Below, in pieces: positions 54,388-63,629 of a stretch of 64,000 nucleotides of DNA. This DNA comes from Candidatus Gastranaerophilales bacterium (GTDB lineage: Bacteria; Cyanobacteriota; Vampirovibrionia; Gastranaerophilales; Gastranaerophilaceae). Made by a program: the position numbers and the translations under genes. Location: positions 18,374-82,373 of the forward strand of contig CALUPY010000008.1 in the NCBI GenBank assembly GCA_944322755.1, read 5' to 3'. The notes beneath the pieces were generated by a model, which was not told the DNA's origin, made no database searches, and saw only the letters and a list, made by a program, of their open reading frames with translations. Position 1 is the stretch's first letter. Each line of letters begins with the position of its first letter.

Positions 54388-54642
54388 CGGAATTTGCCTT
54401 CTTTTTCGGCTGAGCTGAGGCAAAGCCTGAAAAATGGCGTCACGACTTAGCGTAATACAACGAAGTCTGCAAAGGACTGTAAATAGTGACACGGTAGAGT
54501 GAGGGCGTAGCCCGAAACTCGTAACGTCTCGAGCTCCGTAGTAAGCGATAAAATCCTAAGGATTTTAAAGCGAACGAGAGGAGCGAAGAGCGCCGAATAA
54601 TCCAAGAACGGAATTTGCCTTCTTTTTCGGCTGAGCTGAGGC
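54388..54642 (+). repeat. 34 bp direct repeats and hairpin mosaic
   Basis: A 34 bp sequence starting CGGAATTTGCCTTC occurs at 54388-54421 and 54609-54642. Between and after them are small perfect hairpins, e.g. AAAATCC-TA-AGGATTTT and, at about 54676, GAAATTC-GAA-GAATTTC. No credible gene is seen from 54386 to 55137. Confidence 0.75.
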
Positions 54643-54743
54643 GAACGCCCCTTGTGCAGTCGGGCGATGGAATGGAGAAATTCGAAGAATTTCGTAATGG
54701 AATGCAAGACCGACGGAACGTCCGTAATCCAAGACGCGGATAT

Positions 54744-55045
54744 GTCATCCTGAAGCATAGAATCCGGAATGCCGCAACAATCGTGTATATTCAGGATCTT
54801 ACACACCTCGCAAATCACACGACACCCCGAACAGGTAAGATGCTGAAACAGAGTCTTGGATTATTGGCAGCTCGGAATTTTTTCACTCGTTCTTTTTTGC
54901 TTTGCAAAAAATTCACTCGTATCAAATTCCTTCGCAGGACGTGCTGGGTGCCCTTCGGGCACACGGCGCACTTGCCAAAATCCGCCAGCATGACATGATA
55001 CGTTATTGCGAGCCCGAGGTACGAGGGCGCGGCAATCCATAGAAA
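54744..55045 (+). repeat. 302 bp prophage repeat, copy 1
   Basis: Runs from GTCATCCTGAAGC to CAATCCATAGAAA and matches copy 2 (57720-58021) at all but a handful of positions with no length change. It contains GTCATCCTGAA...TTCAGGATCTT, TTTTTTGC-TTT-GCAAAAAA, GTGCCC-TTC-GGGCAC and the palindromic end ATTGCGAGCCCGAGG...GGCAAT. Confidence 0.93.
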
Positions 55046-55137
55046 TTATTATTGGGAGGAAAGCCCAACCTACAAACTCGCAAAGCCCCCCCCCGTTTGT
55101 TCAATAGAGAAACAAGTAGAAAAACAAGAGGTATTAT

Positions 55138-55524
55138 ATGATTCTTGATGATTTAAAAAATTATCTGTCACCCCAAACAGGCGAAACTCCTGTCTATCTA
55201 AACTACGATTCTTCCACGAGTCGAAAAGATGCAGTTGTATTATGGCAGAACGCGAGTTCGGCATCAGATATCGGAGAAAAAGCCGTGGTTCGGGTAATCG
55301 TAAAGTGTATTCTTATGCAAGACGCAATAAGCTTATCAAACAAGCTATACAATCTCTTTTATCCGCCAAAACAATACCAGCGGCTTATTAATATAAACGG
55401 TTCAAAAATGTATGTAAACACCGGCGGTGTACCGTTTTACACAAATTGCGATGAAAGCGGACGGCATTGTTATGCTTTTGACCTCAATATTGTACGCGGA
55501 CGCAATTCAAATGATAGTAATTAA
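55138..55524 (+). CDS. Phage tail terminator / minor capsid protein
   Basis: A 128-residue protein directly before the tail tube gene, the usual place of tail terminators in siphophages. LKNYLSPQTGETPVYLNYDSS at the start and the central KLYNLFYPPKQYQRLININ with GGVPFYTNCDESGRHCYAFDLNI resemble the phage minor capsid/terminator family. It would cap the tail tube at the head end. AAGAGG precedes the ATG. A run of nine C (55086-55094) lies upstream. Confidence 0.7.
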   Translation: MILDDLKNYLSPQTGETPVYLNYDSSTSRKDAVVLWQNASSASDIGEKAVVRVIVKCILMQDAISLSNKLYNLFYPPKQYQRLININGSKMYVNTGGVPFYTNCDESGRHCYAFDLNIVRGRNSNDSN

Positions 55525-55565
55525 AATGTTGACACCGGTAGTCACGTAAAAAAGAAAGGATAATT

Positions 55566-56162
55566 ATGGCAATTTCTCACAAAACAGCGCTTCTTGGCGT
55601 AGACGATTTAAAAATTTTCCCGATTACTAACGATTCCGAAGAGTCATATACAGTAGGGGATGGAATTGATGTTCCGGGTGTAAGACAGATTTCATTGACA
55701 TTTGAAATCGACCAGAAAGAATTAACAGGCGACGAAAAGACACTTGCTGTCTCATCAAAAATCAAATCAATCACCTTTAACTCTGAATATGCAGAGTTAA
55801 GCCTTGATGTACTCGCTGCTCTTTCCGGAGGTGCAGTCTCAACAAGCGGTTCAGATGATACAGAATCAGCGACTTTCAGTTTTTCGGACGGAGATTTACC
55901 TTCTTATTTTCAACTGCAGGCAAAAATCGACGGCACAGACAGTATTGTCGGAGGAGACTGCCACATTATAATTTACAAATGCAAAGCCTCTGCAATACCG
56001 ATTAACGGTGTACAGAGCGATTTTGCGACATATACTTTTGACGGGAAAGGTGTATTTACCGAGCACAAATTCGGCACAAGCTCGCCTAAGGCAAAACTTG
56101 TTGACATAAACTTCAATGCCAAAGCAAAAGACCTGACTGCGGTCACATCTTCGGGCTCATAA
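55566..56162 (+). CDS. Phage major tail tube protein
   Basis: A 198-residue protein of the tail tube type: MAISHKTALLGVDDLKIFPI, then beta strands with VRQISLTFEIDQKELTGDEKTLAV, and a C-terminal TYTFDGKGVFTEHKFG. It polymerises as stacked hexamers in the flexible tail. AGAAAGGA precedes the ATG. The portal gene follows; normally tail chaperone and tape measure genes would. Confidence 0.78.
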   Translation: MAISHKTALLGVDDLKIFPITNDSEESYTVGDGIDVPGVRQISLTFEIDQKELTGDEKTLAVSSKIKSITFNSEYAELSLDVLAALSGGAVSTSGSDDTESATFSFSDGDLPSYFQLQAKIDGTDSIVGGDCHIIIYKCKASAIPINGVQSDFATYTFDGKGVFTEHKFGTSSPKAKLVDINFNAKAKDLTAVTSSGS

Positions 56163-56253
56163 ATCGAAACATACAGCATAAAGCCTGCAAGGCAGATTAC
56201 AGCAGTCATTAGAAAAACCGCCTGAGGCGTACAAATTAAAATAAGGACAAAAA

Positions 56254-57636
56254 ATGATTACGACTTTTGATATTGCCCGTGCGGGCAAAAAACTTTTACT
56301 TGGTTCACAGAGCGTTGCGCGCATTGAGTCATACGAAACTTACAGAAATCTCTATGAGAATAACTTTGCCGGAGCATTTCCGGCAACGTTTTCTAAAATT
56401 ATCAAGAAATATCCCTTCGAATCGACAACTGCGCAAACGCTAGTCGAATTGAACCTTTTCTGGGCAATGACAGAATTTTTCAAAAATCTTTTAACAAATC
56501 AGGGTCTGAAAGTAAATATTACCCCTGAGGCTCAGCTGATTTGGGAGGAAATAGCAGAAGATAATAACTTTATAACCGTACTGAAAGAGGTTTTTATTGA
56601 CAATTCCCGTTTTGGAAACGGTTTATTTAAAGTTGCGCTGGATGATGATAAAGTGAAGATTTTCAGCGTTTGTCCGGACTGCTGGTTTCCGGTGCTGAAA
56701 CACGGCGACATAAACAATCTGCTCGGGCATGTTATTGTAAACCCGCTCACAGAAATCGTAAACGGCAAAGAAATTACACTTACACATATTGAAAAACACC
56801 ACAGAGGTTTTATTGAAAATGAACTCTGGTCAATGTCAGATAATGTATTTAAAGAAAAGCTGGATGTCGAAGAAGAGCTTCTGATTCCGGAAATTGACGA
56901 TTTTTCTGCTATTTGGGATGATTTTGTACTTATTCCGGTCAAAAATACAACAGAAAGTGACAGATATTTTGGAGAAAGCGATTACAAACGCTGTAAGTCT
57001 GTTATAGAAGAGCTTATGCTCACAGTAAGCCAGAATTCTAAAATAATAAACAGGCATGCAAACCCAAAAATGACAGGAAGCAGTGACTCTTTGGAATTTA
57101 ATCCGGTAAGCGGACGTGCAGAATTTCCAAACAAAGATTACATTCCTGTTGGCAGAGACGGTGTCAAAGCGGAATACATAACTGTTGATTTACAGGCGGC
57201 CGCAATAAAACAACATATTGATACTCTAATGCAATTCTTCTACATTTTGACAAAAACTCCGCCTCAGGCATATGGGTTGGACATAGCCGGCAATATGTCA
57301 GGAGAAAGTCTCAGAAAAATTTTTATGACTACTCTGGCAAAAATTGATGACGTAAAGCAGGTAAGTTTTAATTCAGCGCTGAAAAAAGTTGTAGAATGCG
57401 CAATGGCGTTTGCAAAATCTCCTGTTTCGTCAGTAAACATCGACTGGGGAAATCCTCTGCCGGAAGATTATGCACAGTTAGTGCAGCTAAATAACGAGCG
57501 CGTCACTGCAGGAACCCAAAGCAGAGTCGGTGCAATTATGGAGCTTGACAATCTGGACGAAGATGCAGCGCTTTTGAAGGCGCAGCAGATTTTGACAGAA
57601 CGAGGGGAACAAGGTGGGCTGCAAACCGGGGAGTAA
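56254..57636 (+). CDS. Phage portal protein (SPP1 gp6-like)
   Basis: A 460-residue portal protein, the dodecameric ring at the head-tail joint through which DNA passes. NNFITVLKEVFIDNSRFGNGLFKV near residue 105 and FFYILTKTPPQAYGLDIAGNMSGESLRKIF near 330 match the SPP1-type portal family. Its place after tail genes and directly before repeat copy 2 is unusual: no terminase, protease or capsid gene is next to it. AAATAAGGAC precedes the ATG. Confidence 0.82.
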   Translation: MITTFDIARAGKKLLLGSQSVARIESYETYRNLYENNFAGAFPATFSKIIKKYPFESTTAQTLVELNLFWAMTEFFKNLLTNQGLKVNITPEAQLIWEEIAEDNNFITVLKEVFIDNSRFGNGLFKVALDDDKVKIFSVCPDCWFPVLKHGDINNLLGHVIVNPLTEIVNGKEITLTHIEKHHRGFIENELWSMSDNVFKEKLDVEEELLIPEIDDFSAIWDDFVLIPVKNTTESDRYFGESDYKRCKSVIEELMLTVSQNSKIINRHANPKMTGSSDSLEFNPVSGRAEFPNKDYIPVGRDGVKAEYITVDLQAAAIKQHIDTLMQFFYILTKTPPQAYGLDIAGNMSGESLRKIFMTTLAKIDDVKQVSFNSALKKVVECAMAFAKSPVSSVNIDWGNPLPEDYAQLVQLNNERVTAGTQSRVGAIMELDNLDEDAALLKAQQILTERGEQGGLQTGE

Positions 57637-57719
57637 TTCATATTTATTGCACTAATTTCCCCGGTGTTTTCAAAATAGCAAACAAAGAGGGCGCGGCAAT
57701 CCATAGAAACAACAAGACT
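57637..57719. other. Spacer with an extra copy of the repeat end
   Basis: After the portal stop there is a second copy of GAGGGCGCGGCAATCCATAG at 57687-57706, followed by AAAC, just before repeat copy 2. This is the terminal piece of the 302 bp repeat on its own. Confidence 0.7.
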
Positions 57720-58021
57720 GTCATCCTGAAGCATAGAATCCGGAATGCCGCAACAATCGTGTATATTCAGGATCTTACACGCCCCGCAAATCACACGACA
57801 CCCCGAGCGGGTAAGACGCTGAAACAGAGTCTTGGATTATTGGCAGCTCGGAATTTTTTCACTCGTTCTTTTTTGCTTTGCAAAAAATTCACTCGTATCA
57901 AATTCCTTCGCAGGACGTGCTGGGTGCCCTTCGGGCACACGGCGCACTTGCCAAAATCCGCCAGCATGACATGATACGTCATTGCGAGCCCGAGGTACGA
58001 GGGCGCGGCAATCCATAGAAA
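57720..58021 (+). repeat. 302 bp prophage repeat, copy 2
   Basis: Same length and orientation as copy 1. It separates the terminator/tube/portal block from the hub/connector/fibre block. Bases 58022-58157 after it hold no gene. Confidence 0.93.
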
Positions 58022-58157
58022 CTTGCAGTGTGGGTTGAGGAGTCAAGAAGCAGGTTGGGCATACTTGCCCAACAGAGACCAACGTCTGGCGCTGTTAGGG
58101 TAGTACCCCCAACATACTCGTTATGCTTTTTGTTCCACTCATACAGAAAGGAAACTT

Positions 58158-59486
58158 ATGTATCCAACGTTAAATATAGAGTACAATTCCGCTTACAGCA
58201 CAAAACTCGAGTTCAACACTCAGATTAATGAAAAGATGAAGGGACATGAACAGCGCTATCCCATCTGGACTTTTCCCAAAAGAACATTCACACTTTCTTT
58301 TAATAAGGGGCCTTCGGGCAGAGCCGAACTCGAAAACTTTTTTGAACAGGCAATGGGCGCTGCCGGAAAATTCTATTTTAAATGGGAAAAAGAAAAAGGC
58401 GGAGACGATGAAATATACTTATGCACTTTTGACGCAGACAGCCTTGAACAGAATATTCTCGACTACGGTTTTACGGAGACGAAGCTCAATCTCGTTTGTA
58501 TAGACAATTCTCCGGTCGAAAATGTCTCTAATCTTGACTTTTATCATAAGGCCGAATGTTCTTTTGTGACAGAGTTTTACACGATTATAGACAAGGTTTT
58601 TACTGCACGTAATGAGCGCAAATCCTACTGGGACACGCCCAAAAAGAGCTGGACATTGACTTTTGAAAAAGACCCTGAAACACGAAAACAGCTGGAAGAC
58701 TTTTTTGTTGCGAAACGCGGACGTTTTCGTTCTTTTGACTGGGTTTGGGAAAAGGAAAGGGGCGGAGACGGATTGACATATCATGTAAGATTTGACGAAG
58801 ACTCATTGAACACTGATATTTCAGATTACGGATTCGGCGAAATAAAAATTAAAATAAAAGAAGTTTTTCCAAACAATAACCCTTTCTATGAAGTTGAAAA
58901 AGACGAAATCATCCCGAGAAAGCTTCTTAAAATCGAGCTGGAAGGCGGTTCTGTTTATATAATGGATAATGAAACGCTGGAAAGTCTGACATTTGAAGGA
59001 GAAACTTATCTGGGAGCGCCACTTTCGCATGGTGATATTGAAAAAGATGACAATTCAAGTGTTTCAAAGTTAAACATAGAGCTTTCTAACGTAGGATTGT
59101 CAATCTCCGGCATAATCGGACAACGCGGTGACGTAATAACAGATGCACCGGCGGTTTTGACCCTGATATTTCTTGACGTTAATACAAACACCATACTGCC
59201 TGACTATAAGCAGGTGCTTTACGCAGGTCACTGCAACAATTTAAAGCTGGATTACGAAACAGCGACAATGGATATTGAAACCTCTTTAGGCGGATATGAG
59301 CTGCAAGCACCGGTTATGAAATACAGGACTTCCTGCCAGGTGCGAAGATTTAAGGATTGCCGCTGCAAATATTCCGGCAGCGAAACCTCTTGTGACAGAA
59401 CCTTTGAACGGTGTAAAGAACTCGGAAATCAGGAAAATTTTGCAGGATTCCCACAGATGTATAATGAGCTGGTCATAAAGGTTTAG
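58158..59486 (+). CDS. Phage tail tip hub protein (duplicated DUF2460-like part plus lambda L-like Cys domain)
   Basis: A 442-residue protein. Residues about 30-115 and 150-235 are two copies of a DUF2460-like unit (KRTFTLSFNKGPSGRAELENFF... and KKSWTLTFEKDPETRKQLEDFF...). The C-terminal part (about 250-442) is DUF2163/gpL-like, with Cys at 392, 400, 402, 411 and 419. In lambda gpL four such Cys hold an iron-sulphur cluster. It would sit at the tail tip between tape measure and J. AGAAAGGAA precedes the ATG. The double N-terminal unit on an L-like end is an unusual fusion. Confidence 0.72.
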   Translation: MYPTLNIEYNSAYSTKLEFNTQINEKMKGHEQRYPIWTFPKRTFTLSFNKGPSGRAELENFFEQAMGAAGKFYFKWEKEKGGDDEIYLCTFDADSLEQNILDYGFTETKLNLVCIDNSPVENVSNLDFYHKAECSFVTEFYTIIDKVFTARNERKSYWDTPKKSWTLTFEKDPETRKQLEDFFVAKRGRFRSFDWVWEKERGGDGLTYHVRFDEDSLNTDISDYGFGEIKIKIKEVFPNNNPFYEVEKDEIIPRKLLKIELEGGSVYIMDNETLESLTFEGETYLGAPLSHGDIEKDDNSSVSKLNIELSNVGLSISGIIGQRGDVITDAPAVLTLIFLDVNTNTILPDYKQVLYAGHCNNLKLDYETATMDIETSLGGYELQAPVMKYRTSCQVRRFKDCRCKYSGSETSCDRTFERCKELGNQENFAGFPQMYNELVIKV

Positions 59487-59561
59487 CACTCTTTCTTCTA
59501 TCCTCTTTTTCCGCCCGTATTTTACGGGCATTTTCCTTTAAAAACAAAACAGGAGTAATTT

Positions 59562-60026
59562 ATGATTGAACTATTTAAAAATTCTTATGTAACGCTGGAA
59601 ACAGCTGATTACTACTTTGATGAAAGGCTGCACTCCGATGTCTGGACGGCAACGGAGGAAGCACAAAAAGAATGCGCACTGATTTGTGCGTCAAGAAAGC
59701 TTGACAATTTAAACTATCTCGGAGACAAAAAAAATGCCGGTCAGCCAATGGCTTTTCCCCGTGTATTCGGTCAGAATGAAGGAATCCCTGCAGATATAGA
59801 ACAGGCAGTATGCGAAGAAGCGCTTGCACTTCTTGAAAACGGAGATTCCGTACATACAAAAAACAGAGCAATGGGCATACAGTCAGTAACACTTGGTTCT
59901 GCATCGGTTTCATACAGTGAAATGAAGCAGGAAGGACTTTTGTCATCAGAAGCTTACAGGCTCGTTTCTAAATGGCTGCGTAAAGGTTTTGATATTACAA
60001 ATCCGACATTTGCGGAGGCAGACTAA
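59562..60026 (+). CDS. Phage head-tail connector (DnaT-like family)
   Basis: A 154-residue protein beginning SYVTLETADYYFDERLHSDVWTA, the opening typical of the connector family named 'putative DnaT-like ssDNA-binding'. The C-terminal TLGSASVSYSEMKQEGLLSSEAYRLVSKWLR also fits. It would bind under the portal ring. ACAGGAGTA precedes the ATG. The next start overlaps the stop (TAATG). Confidence 0.72.
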   Translation: MIELFKNSYVTLETADYYFDERLHSDVWTATEEAQKECALICASRKLDNLNYLGDKKNAGQPMAFPRVFGQNEGIPADIEQAVCEEALALLENGDSVHTKNRAMGIQSVTLGSASVSYSEMKQEGLLSSEAYRLVSKWLRKGFDITNPTFAEAD

Positions 60027-60325
60027 TGTTTTCACACTTATATAATGAAACAGCTGTCCTAAAAATCACTGACGGGTGTAATGAATACGGTGAAGCCAAA
60101 ATCACAGAAACCATAAACATCCAATGCAGAATAGAATTCAAAAACACTGTAGTTGTCGGTCAAAACGGCAATGAAATAACTTCCTCCGGAAGACTGTTTA
60201 CTGATGCAGAAATAAAAATCGGAGATATTGTTACTATAGAAGGCTTGGATTACACGGTTGAGCAGGCATTCAGGTCAGTCGGCCTCGACGGAGAATACGG
60301 ACTCAACGAAGTGTATTTTGGCTGA
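60026..60325 (+). CDS. Phage head closure / minor capsid protein
   Basis: A 99-residue, mostly beta protein (NIQCRIEFKNTVVVGQNGNEI, then GDIVTIEGLDYTVEQAF) resembling head-closure proteins that stop the portal channel before the tail joins. It overlaps the connector gene by one base. Size, fold type and position support the call; sequence motifs in this family are weak. Confidence 0.62.
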   Translation: MFSHLYNETAVLKITDGCNEYGEAKITETINIQCRIEFKNTVVVGQNGNEITSSGRLFTDAEIKIGDIVTIEGLDYTVEQAFRSVGLDGEYGLNEVYFG

Positions 60326-60416
60326 AATAGCATATAAAATTAGGAACGCTCTGTTACTTTTTATAAGCAGAGTTTTTTATGTTCACGCACCATCAAATCA
60401 AAAAACTGGAGAATTT

Positions 60417-62018
60417 ATGGAAAATAAAGATTACTTATGGACGGATAACCCCGCTGTTTCAGGGGTTGCAGTCTGCGACACAGATGTTTTAAACGACTGT
60501 CTTATGCATCTTAAATACAACAATACAAACAGTCTGCCGCTGTTTTTTATGCTGACAACAGACAGAGCCCTCACTGGCGAAGAAGGCATCGGGTGGGCTT
60601 TACAAGGGTCGTACGTCACAATGACATACCCCGATGCGGTAAATATGATAATCAATGAATATGACAGCGGTGTGTCATCAACATACCGAGGTATTTCCTG
60701 CAAACGCTCAGTTTCAGGCAGATATATTGCAGATATTTCACAAAAAGATGCTGTAGACGAACTCTATTCCACAAGCGGTGTTGCTGATATATATGTCGTT
60801 GATAAAACAAATAACGCTTTTTATCTTCCGAAAACAAAATGGTTTACCCAATTTACAAATGACATAAACAGTTTAAACAAATACAATGAACCCGGACTGC
60901 CAAACCACCAGCACTCACCAATCTATCTAACCGGTTCAAATGCAGACCTTGGCGACCCCGGGCAGTGTTACATGACGAACAACGGACAGCAAAACGGCAT
61001 CCAAACATCCAAGGATTCCAGAACCGGCAACGTTTCTAACAACAGCCTTTACGGAAAATCGTCTACAGTACAGCCCCCTTCTTCAAACAAATTCTTATAT
61101 TACAAAGTAGGAGATGTTGTATCAGGCGCAACCAGTGCACTGATTGATGCGCAAGAGTACCTTGAAGAATCTCTGAATGACATAGAAAATGCCGTTAATG
61201 ACGGATTGTCAGCTCTATCCGACGCCTCAGACGCACTCAATCGGAACCAGATTACAAACTGTGTTCTTGCTGCGCCCAACGGTATTGCCGATTACTCCGG
61301 CGGAACGTTTACAATCAAGCAGGGCATAAAAGTTATCTATCCGGATGGCAGAAATGCCGACGGCTCCTTAAAAAATCGCGAATACACAACAACAGAAGAC
61401 AGCACTTACACGCCCAATTCCGGAACAGTTGCCAGATATCTGCTATTAAGTCTGTATGACTTGCATTTTTGGGATTTTTCAACCTCTGTACCCATATATG
61501 TTCAGGAAAAAACCCCGACAAAATTTGTAAACGGAAGTGCATACTGGTACAAACCGTCTGAAAATGTATTTTACTGGACAGACAGCAGTAATTTTACGCA
61601 ATCACTCAGTATAATTCTCGGAATTTACAAAAAAACCGGCAGCAACATTGAAGAATGGATGCCGTTTGAACCGGTAAACATTTTAAAACTAAATGACAAA
61701 TACATGGTCACAAACTGGGCGTTTCCCTCAAGTGATTACAAAGATATCAGCCTCGGTGCCAGCGGAACAAGCTACACTGCACCAGCAAGCGGCTGGATGT
61801 GTGTATCAAAAAAAGGCGGAAGCTCTTCGATTCAGTACCTTGCCATTGTTAACTCAACCTGCAACAATTTCGGAATGACGGTTTGCACCTCAGCATCAGG
61901 CTCTGACATTAGAGTCTTTGTTCCTTGCAAACGCGGTGATGTTTTCAAAATAAACTACAATACAACAGGCTCAACATCGCTGTGCCGTTTTATTTATGCA
62001 GAAGGAGAAACGCTATGA
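60417..62018 (+). CDS. Phage tail fibre protein
   Basis: I start at ATG 60417 (CTGGAG at 5 base spacing); the frame is open from 60258 but would overlap the previous gene. The 533-residue protein has an N-terminal part (PLFFMLTTDRALTGEEGIGW, TYPDAVNMIINEYDSG), a collar-like region with NHQHSPIYLTG and NNSLYGKSSTVQPPSSN typical of fibre tips, a helical stalk (about 225-275) and a C-terminal beta region. It likely recognises the host surface. Its stop overlaps the next gene (ATGA). Confidence 0.75.
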   Translation: MENKDYLWTDNPAVSGVAVCDTDVLNDCLMHLKYNNTNSLPLFFMLTTDRALTGEEGIGWALQGSYVTMTYPDAVNMIINEYDSGVSSTYRGISCKRSVSGRYIADISQKDAVDELYSTSGVADIYVVDKTNNAFYLPKTKWFTQFTNDINSLNKYNEPGLPNHQHSPIYLTGSNADLGDPGQCYMTNNGQQNGIQTSKDSRTGNVSNNSLYGKSSTVQPPSSNKFLYYKVGDVVSGATSALIDAQEYLEESLNDIENAVNDGLSALSDASDALNRNQITNCVLAAPNGIADYSGGTFTIKQGIKVIYPDGRNADGSLKNREYTTTEDSTYTPNSGTVARYLLLSLYDLHFWDFSTSVPIYVQEKTPTKFVNGSAYWYKPSENVFYWTDSSNFTQSLSIILGIYKKTGSNIEEWMPFEPVNILKLNDKYMVTNWAFPSSDYKDISLGASGTSYTAPASGWMCVSKKGGSSSIQYLAIVNSTCNNFGMTVCTSASGSDIRVFVPCKRGDVFKINYNTTGSTSLCRFIYAEGETL

Positions 62019-62611
62019 ACTATTATTTAATGAATGATAATAAAATAATATTTTTTGATACGGACAAATCAAAAATCCTCAACACACTTGAATTTATGCC
62101 AGAATTTTCAACAGAAGACATACAAGAAACAGAAAGAGAAATCATTTATCGCAACGATGAATTTGTTTTTGCTGATGAAATTTCTGACGAGCTATTGTCC
62201 GACGCTATAGAGCAAAAACTCGAAGAAAATAAAACAGCGTACAACAATGCATTAAAATCAGGGGTTGTTTATAAAAATACACTATTTGACTGCGATACTC
62301 TTGCTGCAGTACGCATTATGGGCCAGATGGTCGCAGCACAAGCAGCGGCAATCGAATCAGAGGACACCATTGACTGGTTTGATTACAACTACGTTCCTGT
62401 AACTTTGACCATTACCGAGTTTATGGAGCTTGCCGGGATTGTGACGCTAAATACAAGAAGAATTGAGACCCTGAATTGCAGTTATAACACCGCCATAAGA
62501 GCAGCTCTGTCTATGGAAGAACTCGACACGATAGAAATATCCTATTCAGATACAAATCTGCCGGATATACAAGATTCGGCCTCATCCGGTGAGGAGGAGG
62601 CCGAAAAATGA
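62015..62611 (+). CDS. Phage protein, DUF4376-like (fibre-associated)
   Basis: Starting at ATG 62015 with GGAG at 62004-62007, the protein is 198 residues. The middle (VRIMGQMVAAQAAAIESEDTIDW) and FDYNYVPVTLTITEFMELAG fit the DUF4376 type found next to tail fibres. The tail is acidic (SSGEEEAEK). It may be a fibre chaperone. It overlaps both neighbours by four bases. Confidence 0.62.
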   Translation: MNYYLMNDNKIIFFDTDKSKILNTLEFMPEFSTEDIQETEREIIYRNDEFVFADEISDELLSDAIEQKLEENKTAYNNALKSGVVYKNTLFDCDTLAAVRIMGQMVAAQAAAIESEDTIDWFDYNYVPVTLTITEFMELAGIVTLNTRRIETLNCSYNTAIRAALSMEELDTIEISYSDTNLPDIQDSASSGEEEAEK

Positions 62612-62940
62612 AGCCGGAACAATCTCAGGAATGCTACGAACATCACATGCTCTTAAAAAATACGCTCACCACTATAACTGATTTTCTTTTCGGAAGTCCT
62701 GAACACGGAGGTGAAGTATCTTTTGTATCAAAAGTCAACCTTATGTTCGAGGAACTTGCGTTTATAAAAAAAATTTTAATCGGTTCTGTATTTACGATAC
62801 TTGGAGCATGCATTTTTATCGGACAGGAATTATACAAAATCGATGCAGATTCAGAATATTTAAATGCGCATCTTGAACAATCAAAAAAAATTGAAATGAG
62901 ACTCGCATATCTTGAAGCAAAGGCAGGTAAAGATGAATAA
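62608..62940 (+). CDS. Small phage membrane protein
   Basis: A 110-residue protein with one transmembrane helix (about 54-71, KKILIGSVFTILGACIFIG) followed by a coiled-coil tail (LNAHLEQSKKIEMRLAYLEAK). It lies between the fibre and endolysin genes; its topology would suit a holin partner or spanin-like role but no family is recognised. It overlaps the gene before by four bases and the amidase gene after by eight. Confidence 0.6.
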   Translation: MKPEQSQECYEHHMLLKNTLTTITDFLFGSPEHGGEVSFVSKVNLMFEELAFIKKILIGSVFTILGACIFIGQELYKIDADSEYLNAHLEQSKKIEMRLAYLEAKAGKDE

Positions 62941-63418
62941 AATAATAGTTCACTGGACAGCAGGAACATACACACCTAATGCAGTTGACCTTGAGCATTA
63001 TCATTTTCTTGTAGACGGTGACGGTAATGTACACAGAGGAAAATACAAACCGGAAGACAATGAGGACTGTACAGACGGATACTATGCAGCACACACTGGA
63101 GGAGGGAATACAGGAGCAATAGGAGTAGCAATCTGCGCAATGGCAGGCTTTACAGGAAGCATAAAGGCAGGTGCATACCCGATTACACCGGTACAGCTTG
63201 AAGCCTGTTTTAAACTCTGCGCCGAGCTCTGCAAAAAATACAATATTCAGGTCGAAAATGTCTGGACTCACTACGAATTCGGGAAAAATCATCCATCAAC
63301 GACAAGTGCCAGAAAAATTGACATAATACATCTTCCACCCTATCCCACCGTTAAAAGCAACGAAGTGGGCGGTTTTATAAGAAACAAAATAAAATGGTAT
63401 CTCCAAAAGCTTAAATAG
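62933..63418 (+). CDS. N-acetylmuramoyl-L-alanine amidase (phage endolysin)
   Basis: I start at ATG 62933 behind GGCAGGTAAAG (an upstream TTG at 62912 is less likely), giving 161 residues. It is an amidase_2/PGRP-type zinc enzyme that cuts the bond between muramic acid and L-Ala. KIIVHWTAGTY holds zinc His7; later ligands are likely His120 and Asp130 (KNHPSTTSARKID). YHFLVDGDGNVHRGK is the central family motif. It has no cell-wall-binding domain or signal peptide, so it needs a holin for export. Confidence 0.85.
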   Translation: MNKIIVHWTAGTYTPNAVDLEHYHFLVDGDGNVHRGKYKPEDNEDCTDGYYAAHTGGGNTGAIGVAICAMAGFTGSIKAGAYPITPVQLEACFKLCAELCKKYNIQVENVWTHYEFGKNHPSTTSARKIDIIHLPPYPTVKSNEVGGFIRNKIKWYLQKLK

Positions 63419-63443
63419 TACATAGAAAAAGAAAGGTTAAATT

Positions 63444-63629
63444 ATGAAATGGTATGAAGTAATTTTTAAATACCTATCACAGTCCAGCACATACAAGGGA
63501 CTGTTTGCGCTGCTTGCAGCGTTCGGCGTAATCATAAGTCCGGAGCTTTCTGATGCAATTATAGCCTGTGCACTTGGAATAATAGGGCTTGTAGATGTAG
63601 TTATTGATGAGCATTCAAAAAATGTTTAG
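63444..63629 (+). CDS. Putative holin
   Basis: A 61-residue protein with a hydrophobic core (about 18-52, LFALLAAFGVIISPELSDAIIACALGIIGLVDVVI) that can form two short helices, following the endolysin gene by 25 bases. Size and position fit a small class II or III holin. AGAAAGG precedes the ATG. Confidence 0.65.
   Translation: MKWYEVIFKYLSQSSTYKGLFALLAAFGVIISPELSDAIIACALGIIGLVDVVIDEHSKNV

Noticed and set aside
54440..54998. Open frames on both strands in the 54.4-55.0 kb gap, and again at 57468-58082
   Set aside because: They lie in the 302 bp and 34 bp repeats and are shared only because the DNA repeats; hairpins dominate the sequence.
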